Of a DNA stretch of 64,000 nucleotides, positions 57,452 to 64,000 are shown one piece after another. Source of the DNA: Thalassotalea sp. (GTDB taxonomy: Bacteria; Pseudomonadota; Gammaproteobacteria; Enterobacterales; Alteromonadaceae); NCBI GenBank assembly GCA_022448425.1, contig JAKVCY010000014.1:20774-84773 (forward strand). The letters are read 5' to 3'. The notes under the pieces were generated by a model, which was given only the letters and a program-made list of their open reading frames with translations, ran no database searches and was not told the DNA's origin. Within the stretch, counting starts at the first letter, position 1. Every line of letters begins with the position of its first letter. The position numbers were made by a program, and so were the translations under genes.

Positions 57452-59341
57452 ATGAGCGAACAATATAATTCTGATTCAATTGAAGTACTTAGTGGTCTGG
57501 AGCCGGTACGCCGCCGCCCAGGAATGTATACTGACACAGATCGTCCGAACCACCTTGGGCAAGAAGTTATTGATAACTCAGTGGATGAGGCGTTAGCGGG
57601 CTTCGCCCAAAATATCACGGTTATTCTCGATAAAGACCAGTCGCTTGAAGTCATTGATGACGGTCGCGGTATGCCAACCGACATTCACCCTGAAGAAGGG
57701 GTTTCTGGTGTTGAACTTATTTTCTGTAAGTTGCACGCGGGTGGTAAATTCTCGAATAAAAACTATCAATTTTCGGGTGGTTTGCACGGTGTAGGTATCT
57801 CTGTTGTAAACGCGCTTTCTAAGCGTGTAGAGGTGACGGTTCGCCGAGATGCAAAAGTCTTTGAAATGGCGTTTGAGAACGGTGAAAAAGTTCAAGAGCT
57901 TACAGAAACAGGCACTGTTGGCCGCAGAAATACTGGCTCTCGCGTAAAGTTCTGGCCAGATGCCAGCTACTTTGACTCGCACAAGTTTTCGACCACCAAA
58001 TTAAAGCGCCTGCTTAAAGCAAAAGCGGTTCTATGTCCGGGCTTAACGATTAAGTTCCAAGACAAAAACGAAGGCGAAAAACACGTATGGTGTTATGAAG
58101 ACGGCCTAAGTGACTACATCAAAGAGTCAGTTGGCGACAATATTAGCCTGCCTGAAGAACCATTCATTGGCGCATTTTCGTCACAACACGAAGCTGCTGA
58201 TTGGGCTGTTACTTGGTTACCTGAAGGCGGTGAGTCAATTTCAGAGAGTTACGTAAACCTGATCCCAACCATTCAAGGTGGTACTCACGTTAATGGTTTA
58301 AGACAGGGCTTATTAGATTCAATGCGAGAATTCTGTGAATTCCGTAATTTAATTCCTCGCGGGGTAAAGCTTACACCTGACGACATTTGGGACAAATGTA
58401 GCTTTATCTTATCGGTGAAAATGCAAGACCCACAATTCGCTGGGCAAACCAAAGAGCGACTATCGTCACGTCAGTGTTCTGCTTTTGTATCTGGTGTTGT
58501 TAAAGATGCTTTCAGTTTGTGGCTAAACGAACATACAGAAGTTGCAGAGGCGTTAGCAGAGTTTTGTATCTCGAATGCACAACGACGATTGCGTGCTGCT
58601 AAGAAAGTGGTACGTAAAAAGGTCACACAAGGGCCAGCGCTGCCGGGTAAGCTGACTGACTGTGGTAGCCAAGATATCAGCCGTACCGAATTATTCCTAG
58701 TAGAGGGTGACTCGGCCGGTGGTAGTGCCAAACAAGCGCGAGACAGAGAAACACAGGCGATTATGCCGCTGCGCGGTAAAATCTTGAATACTTGGGAAGT
58801 GGAATCAGGACAGATTCTCGCGTCTCAAGAAGTGCATGATATTTCGGTTGCATTAGGTATTGATCCAGACAGTGAAAACCTTGAGTCGCTGCGTTACGGT
58901 AAAATTTGTATTTTAGCGGATGCTGACTCTGATGGTCTTCACATCGCAACCTTGCTTTGTGCGCTGTTTACACAGCATTTCTTACCATTGGTACAAGCTG
59001 GACACGTATACGTCGCAATGCCGCCGCTGTACCGTATTGATGTCGGTAAGGAAGTTTACTATGCGCTAGACGAAGCTGAGAAAGACGGTATTTTAGATCG
59101 TATCGAAGCGGAAAAGAAAAAGGGCAAAGTTAACGTACAGCGCTTCAAAGGTCTAGGTGAGATGAATCCTATGCAATTGCGGGAAACAACGATGGATCCG
59201 AATACCCGCCGCCTTGTGCAGTTGACGGTAGATGAACATGACCAAACCATGGAGACTATGGATATGTTGCTATCTAAGAAACGCTCAGGCGACCGTAAAG
59301 ACTGGCTACAAGATAAAGGCGATATGGTTGAATTGTCGTAA
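57452..59341 (+). CDS. parE: DNA topoisomerase IV subunit B
   Basis: This 629-residue protein has GHKL ATPase motifs (VIDNSVDEALAG, VIDDGRGMPTDIH, GGLHGVGISVVNAL) and a TOPRIM domain (ELFLVEGDSAGGSAKQARD, ILADADSDGLHI). With ParC it separates daughter chromosomes. Length matches E. coli ParE (630). A terminator follows at 59367. Confidence 0.97.
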   Translation: MSEQYNSDSIEVLSGLEPVRRRPGMYTDTDRPNHLGQEVIDNSVDEALAGFAQNITVILDKDQSLEVIDDGRGMPTDIHPEEGVSGVELIFCKLHAGGKFSNKNYQFSGGLHGVGISVVNALSKRVEVTVRRDAKVFEMAFENGEKVQELTETGTVGRRNTGSRVKFWPDASYFDSHKFSTTKLKRLLKAKAVLCPGLTIKFQDKNEGEKHVWCYEDGLSDYIKESVGDNISLPEEPFIGAFSSQHEAADWAVTWLPEGGESISESYVNLIPTIQGGTHVNGLRQGLLDSMREFCEFRNLIPRGVKLTPDDIWDKCSFILSVKMQDPQFAGQTKERLSSRQCSAFVSGVVKDAFSLWLNEHTEVAEALAEFCISNAQRRLRAAKKVVRKKVTQGPALPGKLTDCGSQDISRTELFLVEGDSAGGSAKQARDRETQAIMPLRGKILNTWEVESGQILASQEVHDISVALGIDPDSENLESLRYGKICILADADSDGLHIATLLCALFTQHFLPLVQAGHVYVAMPPLYRIDVGKEVYYALDEAEKDGILDRIEAEKKKGKVNVQRFKGLGEMNPMQLRETTMDPNTRRLVQLTVDEHDQTMETMDMLLSKKRSGDRKDWLQDKGDMVELS

Positions 59342-59366
59342 GCGCTCAGCTTTTATCTATTAACAC

Positions 59367-59395
59367 AAAAAGAGCATCAATTGATGCTCTTTTTT
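59367..59395 (+). terminator. Terminator after parE
   Basis: AAAAAGAGCATCAA and TTGATGCTCTTTTTT make a long perfect stem with a T-run on the + side, an A-run on the other. Confidence 0.92.
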
Positions 59396-59483
59396 CATTT
59401 AACCGTCTAAATCGTTAGCGTCTAATTTTGCCTATTAAGGCAATTTAAATCCGCAAGTTGAAGGGGACTTAGTTAACCAATCT

Positions 59484-60866
59484 CTATCCTTGAACACCGC
59501 CCAATGTCAGTTTGGCTGGGTCCAGTAACTTGGTTAGTTCCTCTGTGCTAAGCTCAGTCTGCTCTGCTGCTACGTCAATAATAGGGCGCCCTTCTTTATA
59601 GGCAAGTTTTGCTATTTCTGCAGCCTTTAAATAACCAATTATGGGGTTAAGTGCTGTAACCAAAATTGGGTTTTTCGCTAGAGCTTCAGACAGCTTTTTC
59701 TCATTAACATTGAATGTTGTTATAGCTTTGTCTGCAATTAATTTACTGATGTTAGAGAGTAATTCTATACTATCTAACAGGTTCTTAGCGACGAGTGGAA
59801 GCATAACGTTTAGCTCGAAGTTTCCTGATTGGCCTGCAATGGTTATAGCGCTATCGTTACCAATTACTTGTGCTGAAACCATCGTTGCAGCTTCTGGAAT
59901 AACAGGGTTCACTTTCCCCGGCATGATAGATGACCCAGGCTGCAATGCTTCAAGCTCAATTTCTCCCAAGCCAGCTAATGGTCCTGAATTCATCCATCGC
60001 AAGTCGTTGGCGATTTTCATCATAGTCACTGCGGTTGTCTTTAGTTGCCCTGAGAGTGCCACAGCGATGTCTTGCGAACCAATGTGCGTGAAAAAGTTCT
60101 TTGCAGGTGTGAAAACAAGTCCCGTCTTTCTGTATAATGCAAGATTAAATTCTTCCGCGAAATCAGGGTGCGCGTTTATTCCAGTACCAACAGCAGTGCC
60201 GCCTTGAGCAAGGCTTTGTAAGCTTGGCAGCATAGCTTCAATATGCGTGATATTCGATTGAATTTGATCTGCCCAAGCTTGTAAACTTTGCGCCATGCTT
60301 ACTGGCATTGCATCCATTAAATGAGTGCGCCCTGTTTTAATAAAATGGCTCACTTCTTCTGCTTTATTTTCAATAGCGCTCTTAAGGTACACTAACGCTG
60401 GCAAAAGTTTTTCATTTACTTCGATTGCTGCACTAATATGAATGGTTGAAGGTATAATGTCGTTACTACTTTGACCATAGTTAATATGATCATTAGCACC
60501 TACGGTATCGCCTAAGTTACGGGTAGCTAATGTTGCTAATACTTCGTTAGCATTCATATTAGAGCTAGTACCTGAACCTGTTTGGAAGACGTCAACTGGA
60601 AAATGTTGCATAAAATCTTCTGACAACAATTCATCAGCCGCCTTACAAATAGCATCGCCCATCTCGGAAGGAATTTGTTCCAATTTACTATTAGCTTTGG
60701 CTGCTGCGTATTTTGCAAGTAATAAGGCCTTGATAAATGCTTTAGGCATTTGCTGACCACTGATTGGGAAATTGTTCACCGCGCGTTGAGTTTGCGCTGC
60801 ATAAAGTGCACTTTTAGGCACTTGTAATTCGCCCATGCTGTCTTGTTCTATTCGATAATTGTCCAT
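59484..60866 (-). CDS. fumC: Class II fumarate hydratase
   Basis: This 460-residue, iron-independent enzyme converts fumarate and malate. It has the superfamily signature GSSIMPGKVNP, TGSGTSSNMNANEV, NYGQSSND and TGRTHLMDAMP. AAGGA precedes the ATG. It follows a FagA-like gene with a Fur-type box upstream, a set known in Pseudomonas to be induced when iron is scarce. Confidence 0.94.
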   Translation of the reverse strand: MDNYRIEQDSMGELQVPKSALYAAQTQRAVNNFPISGQQMPKAFIKALLLAKYAAAKANSKLEQIPSEMGDAICKAADELLSEDFMQHFPVDVFQTGSGTSSNMNANEVLATLATRNLGDTVGANDHINYGQSSNDIIPSTIHISAAIEVNEKLLPALVYLKSAIENKAEEVSHFIKTGRTHLMDAMPVSMAQSLQAWADQIQSNITHIEAMLPSLQSLAQGGTAVGTGINAHPDFAEEFNLALYRKTGLVFTPAKNFFTHIGSQDIAVALSGQLKTTAVTMMKIANDLRWMNSGPLAGLGEIELEALQPGSSIMPGKVNPVIPEAATMVSAQVIGNDSAITIAGQSGNFELNVMLPLVAKNLLDSIELLSNISKLIADKAITTFNVNEKKLSEALAKNPILVTALNPIIGYLKAAEIAKLAYKEGRPIIDVAAEQTELSTEELTKLLDPAKLTLGGVQG

Positions 60867-60901
60867 GTTGATCCTTTTATTTTAATTCGGATGTCAAAGG
60901 G

Positions 60902-61264
60902 TTAAGAAATAGTGAGGCTGCGTTCTACATAGCGGGTAGAAACAGCAAGTTCGTTGAGTAAAGCTTGCAGGTGTTGTTCAGATGCTTCGCAGTCGGATAG
61001 CTTTTTTAAGGAACTTAATGGCAGGTATACACAGTCCAAACAACTTATTCGCCAATGTACTGGTACAAGCTCATCGACAATAGTCTCCAATAATAGTTGG
61101 AATTTAGCGGTATATTGGGCTCTTAGGTATGCTGTCGGAGCATTTTCGGATAAGCCATGTGATAACCACACTCTTATCAGCATTGGGTTTTCTGGCTCAC
61201 TTCCTGTTCGTATTTTCTCTTCCAATCGTCGTATAGAAAGAGGTGGTAATTCATGCGAGGGCAT
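60902..61264 (-). CDS. FagA-like small protein upstream of fumC
   Basis: This 120-residue soluble protein has PENPMLIRVWLSHGLSENAPTAYLR and a cysteine pair (ISCLDC). It lies 35 bp before fumC on the same strand. In Pseudomonas the Fur-associated gene fagA precedes fumC and sodA, and gene position suggests the same here; homology was not tested. Regulation by iron is supported by the Fur half-site at 61306. Confidence 0.6.
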   Translation of the reverse strand: MPSHELPPLSIRRLEEKIRTGSEPENPMLIRVWLSHGLSENAPTAYLRAQYTAKFQLLLETIVDELVPVHWRISCLDCVYLPLSSLKKLSDCEASEQHLQALLNELAVSTRYVERSLTIS

Positions 61265-61305
61265 AGCACATTGGTTTCTAGTATCGTCTCTTTATATATC
61301 GTAGT

Positions 61306-61324
61306 GATAATGATTCGTATTTGC
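61306..61324 (-). promoter_or_regulatory. Fur box upstream of fagA-like/fumC
   Basis: GATAATGAT at 61306-61314 is a perfect half of the 19-bp Fur consensus; the other half matches about 4 of 9. It is 42 bases upstream of the leftward gene start, where it would cover a promoter. Confidence 0.6.
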
Positions 61325-61454
61325 AAGTTGTTTTTATCTCCAATTGTTATGAGTAGCGATTAATGAATTGTCGGATCTGTTGTGTTTCAAAATACCATGA
61401 ACATAGTTCCTTTCAGTAATAGGGAACCCAAACCAAACTGCGACTTTTCTATGA

Positions 61455-61485
61455 ACATAAAAAAAGCACCGTATGGTGCTCTTTT
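61455..61485 (-). terminator. Terminator after fba
   Basis: AGCACC/GGTGCT stem with a four-base loop; on the minus strand the stem is followed by a T-run. Confidence 0.85.
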
Positions 61486-61544
61486 GATTATTACTGACGC
61501 ACTCTATTTACCATAGAGGTTAGCGTTGAGGTTCATGTTTAGGT

Positions 61545-62609
61545 TTAGCTCTGTCTATTAAGGCAATTTAAATCAGCAAAGCACTGTTGCAAGCGGCTTT
61601 GCATGCTCTTTTCACCTTCGCGTAACCATACTCGCGGGTCGTAGTATTTCTTATTCGGTTTCTCTGCGCCTTCAGGGTTACCAATCTGGCTTTGCAGATA
61701 ATCGCGCTTGCCTTCGTAGTAATCTCTAACTCCTTCAAAAGTGGCCCATTGCGTATCGGTATCAATATTCATTTTGATAACGCCATAGCCAATCGCCTCG
61801 CGAATGTCGCTAAGCTCAGAGCCTGAACCTCCGTGGAAAACGAAGTCTAGCGGCTTTTCACCAAGATCAAACTTCTCAGCCACAAAAGCTTGTGAATTCT
61901 TTAAAATCTTCGGTGTAAGCACTACGTTTCCTGGCTTATAAACGCCATGGACATTACCAAATGACGCGGCGATACTAAATTGCGGACTAATCGCATTCAG
62001 TATTTCATATGCATATGAGACGTCTTCGGGCTGGGTGTAAAGCGCTGAATTGTCTAAATGGCTGTTGTCTACGCCGTCTTCTTCACCGCCTGTACAGCCA
62101 AGCTCAATTTCTAACGTCATACCAAGTGTCTTCATACGTGTTAGGTATTCGGCACACGTTTCAATATTTTGCTCAAGAGGCTCTTCTGACAGGTCAATCA
62201 TGTGTGAGCTAAATAATGGTTTACCTGTTTCTGATAAGTGAGCTTCAGAGGCATCAAGCAAGCCGTCAACCCATGGCAGTAGATTACGTGCAGCATGATC
62301 AGTGTGAAGTAATACAGTGACACCGTAGAAGGCAGCCATTTGGTGTACGTATTTTGCTGCTGCAATTGCACCTTGCACTGCTGCTTGGTGGTTATCAAGC
62401 GTTAGGCTTTTACCTGCGAAAAAGCTCGCTCCACCATACGATAATTGAATAATTATCGGTGATTTCGCTATTGCTGCCGCTTCAAGGCAGGCGTTAATTG
62501 ATGAAGTGCCTACTACATTAACCGCTGGTAGTGCATACTCCCCAGCTTTGGCGTGTGCAAATATAGCTTGAACGTCATCACCTGTTACTACACCGGGTGC
62601 AAAACTCAT
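61545..62609 (-). CDS. fbaA: Class II fructose-bisphosphate aldolase
   Basis: This 354-residue, zinc-dependent aldolase cleaves or forms fructose 1,6-bisphosphate. It begins PGVVTGDDVQAIFAHAKAGEYALPAVNVVG, has the Zn-binding LHTDHAA, EIELGCTGGEEDGVDN, NVHGVYKPG and FHGGSGS. Its start lies within the last 32 bases of eda, so the two are translationally linked. Confidence 0.95.
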   Translation of the reverse strand: MSFAPGVVTGDDVQAIFAHAKAGEYALPAVNVVGTSSINACLEAAAIAKSPIIIQLSYGGASFFAGKSLTLDNHQAAVQGAIAAAKYVHQMAAFYGVTVLLHTDHAARNLLPWVDGLLDASEAHLSETGKPLFSSHMIDLSEEPLEQNIETCAEYLTRMKTLGMTLEIELGCTGGEEDGVDNSHLDNSALYTQPEDVSYAYEILNAISPQFSIAASFGNVHGVYKPGNVVLTPKILKNSQAFVAEKFDLGEKPLDFVFHGGSGSELSDIREAIGYGVIKMNIDTDTQWATFEGVRDYYEGKRDYLQSQIGNPEGAEKPNKKYYDPRVWLREGEKSMQSRLQQCFADLNCLNRQS

Positions 62610-63318
62610 GATTGTTTCCTTGTCTTATTACAGTTAAGTCGTCGTTACAGTATGCGGGTTGATTAGCTGCAATACAGGCGTCAGTAATTGCCTGCCAATT
62701 CTCAGATACAACCCAGTCCTTTTGCGCTACCCAAGTTCCACCAACAGCGAACACATTGTTCAATGCAAAGTAATCGGCTTTGTTTTCAGCCGTTACGCCG
62801 CCGGTTGGGCAAAAGCTAATATCCTTAAATATAGACGAAATTGATGACAAAAACTTTGCACCACCCGCTAAAGCTGCAGGAAATAGCTTTAATTCTTGAT
62901 AACCGTACTCTCGCGCCATCAATATTTCACCAGTATTTGACACGTCTGGCAATACAGGTACACCACAAGTGGCCAGCTTGGCCAGCAGTTTATCTGAGAC
63001 TGCTGGCGTGATGATAAAGTCTGCACCTGCATCAATGGCTTGCTGTAAAGTTGTTTCATTGGTTACCGTTCCTGCGCCAACAACGAGGTCAGGTAATGCT
63101 GCTTTAATGGCAGAAAGTGCAGCGAGAGAAGCCTCAGTTCGCAATACAACTTCTACGAGTTTAAGGCCCGCATCAGGCATTGCTTTGGCTATAGTAACAC
63201 CTTGTTCTGCATTGTCGGCTTTACTGACGATATCACTATTAGTAATAGCTGGTGAACTCACGACAGCGGCTTTAAAAACCAGTGCAGAGATAAGCGATTT
63301 TGCTGAAAACTGTTTCAT
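62578..63318 (-). CDS. eda: KDPG/KHG aldolase (Entner-Doudoroff)
   Basis: This 246-residue enzyme cleaves 2-keto-3-deoxy-6-phosphogluconate. Catalytic Glu is in LVEVVLRTE, the Schiff-base Lys in ELKLFPAALAGG, phosphate-binding site FCPTGGV and VGGTWVA. It is somewhat longer than E. coli Eda (213), with ~30 extra N-terminal residues. Next to an alginate-lyase-like gene remnant, consistent with a uronate degradation locus feeding KDPG. Confidence 0.93.
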   Translation of the reverse strand: MKQFSAKSLISALVFKAAVVSSPAITNSDIVSKADNAEQGVTIAKAMPDAGLKLVEVVLRTEASLAALSAIKAALPDLVVGAGTVTNETTLQQAIDAGADFIITPAVSDKLLAKLATCGVPVLPDVSNTGEILMAREYGYQELKLFPAALAGGAKFLSSISSIFKDISFCPTGGVTAENKADYFALNNVFAVGGTWVAQKDWVVSENWQAITDACIAANQPAYCNDDLTVIRQGNNHEFCTRCSNR

Positions 63319-63329
63319 GTATTGGCCTA

Positions 63330-63862
63330 TTACTTGACGCTAGTCTTATTACTTAGAAAGCTGTTGTCTTTCAAAATAGCGGTATGTTCGCCTTCAACTC
63401 TAAGTTCAACCACAGATGGGGCAGTACTTAGTTGATTCTCAATAATTTCGGTAATTGGCTCGCCCACCGTATGTTCAACGACGATAGGTGCACAACTGTT
63501 AATGGAGTTATTGTCAATACGGGTGACTTGTACTCCGTGCAAGAACAAACTTGCATTAGTGCTATTGCGTTTGCCTAGGCCTAAATTGTCGGTGGTGTTG
63601 CGTGTCATCAATAAGTGAGAGCCAAAAGTACTTTCATCGCTGCCACCGCGGTAGAGTTTGATTAAGGCGCCACTCACATTATTGAAGCGGTAGTTAAAAA
63701 CATTCACGTATTCAGCGTTATATACGCCTAGGTCTTCAATTTCTTTATCAAGACGTAGGATATCGCCAGAGATATTCACGAAGTCATTATTGGTAAGCGT
63801 AATTTCGTTGGCAAAAGCACCTTTACCAGACTCGAAAACATGGAACGAGTGATTAATATCTA
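63330..63862 (-). pseudogene. PL6-type (alginate lyase / chondroitinase B-like) polysaccharide lyase, 3' end only
   Basis: About 177 C-terminal residues of a right-handed beta-helix lyase remain (ITLTNNDFVNIS, VNVFNYRFNNVSGALIKLYR, HLLMTRNT, VTRIDNNSIN). Reading upstream, similarity stops at ~63862, where IS982-type sequence begins, so the gene is cut by the insertion. The frame upstream of ~63862 continues only through IS DNA. Eda next door supports alginate as substrate. Confidence 0.7.
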
Positions 63863-64000
63863 ACCCCAATCCCGTTTAAGAAATTGAACTAAATGCCTGT
63901 TCCTAGATCGGAGCTTTCGACCAAGAACGATTCAATCTAACAAGGAACAGGCATGAAGAATCTAGTTGAATTATTTTGTGATGTCGATGACTTTTGCAAA
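63863..64000 (+). mobile_element. IS982-family insertion sequence, left end (runs off window)
   Basis: The outer end starts near ACCCCAATCCCG at 63863. A transposase frame opens at 63953 with MKNLVELFCDVDDFCK, the typical N-terminus of IS982 transposases. TGCCTGTTCC (63894-63903) pairs with GGAACAGGCA (63944-63953), placing the ribosome site and start codon in a hairpin. Confidence 0.82.
63953..64000 (+). CDS. IS982 transposase, N-terminal 16 codons
   Basis: The start ATG overlaps the right arm of a 10-bp hairpin that also covers AGGA. Such sequestration limits transposase translation from outside transcripts in several IS families. The coding sequence continues beyond the window. Confidence 0.8.
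   Translation, partial: MKNLVELFCDVDDFCK

Noticed and set aside
59641..60207. 188-codon rightward ORF opposite fumC
   Set aside because: Antisense shadow of a strongly conserved enzyme; no independent features.

Overview
The window looks like chromosomal DNA of a marine gammaproteobacterium of the Alteromonadales (Colwelliaceae/Thalassotalea/Pseudoalteromonas-like). The basis is core synteny (ygiM-ygiF, glnE, hldE, tolC, nudF-yqiB-cpdA-yqiA-parE, leuABCD), moderately AT-rich DNA, a GlyGly-CTERM protein and marine polysaccharide genes. No species call is possible without a search.

Layout. (1) 1-5400: the 3' end of a GH13 alpha-glucosidase gene, then a leftward array of small genes. Precursor-like peptides with a double-glycine leader (consensus MRELNxNEIExVNGG) alternate with tiny membrane proteins that may be immunity proteins. 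The array holds segmental duplications, a duplicated 3' end of the GH13 gene and structured leader RNAs. (2) About 7259-19485: a ~12.2 kb integrative element inserted inside the resident cca gene (tRNA CCA nucleotidyltransferase). The cca 3' part lies at 6197-7258 and the 5' part at 19486-19668. The element carries a C39-peptidase ABC exporter, a HlyD-type adaptor, a CPBP protease, one more double-glycine precursor, a complete and divergent cca gene, and a four-gene recombination operon. That operon (tyrosine recombinase, catalytically degenerate recombinase-fold protein, second tyrosine recombinase, small helper) resembles the intA-tfp-intB-srap set of strand-biased circularizing integrative elements. 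The replacement cca is the last gene of the recombinase operon.

(3) 19.9-28.7 kb: a solute-binding-like protein, a GspA/ExeA-GspB fusion, an HD-GYP phosphodiesterase, and the leuABCD operon with leader peptide and attenuator. (4) 28.8-35.5 kb: a Wzi-like outer-membrane protein, a cytidylyltransferase and a CDP-glycerol glycerophosphotransferase-like enzyme, then ygiM, ygiF and an L,D-transpeptidase. (5) 35.6-42.8 kb: a leftward envelope-stress module of the yjfIJKL type (DUF2170, PspA-like, DUF2491, double DUF350) with a K+ channel, a membrane spermidine synthase-like protein and a lipoprotein. Three copies of a 13-bp palindrome lie at its two promoters. (6) 42.9-59.3 kb: glnE, a TcpQ protein, an LpxL acyltransferase, an M60-type metalloprotease gene broken only by three in-frame stops, hldE, tolC, nudF-yqiB-cpdA-yqiA-parE. 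(7) 59.4-64 kb: a Fur-boxed fagA-like/fumC pair, fba and eda, and the 3' end of a PL6-type alginate lyase gene cut by an IS982-family element that runs off the window.

The best candidate for an undescribed system is the self-compensating element: it breaks cca and supplies another cca from its own recombinase operon. It also carries an exporter that probably serves a precursor array lying outside it. TolC at 53-54.5 kb could provide the outer-membrane channel.
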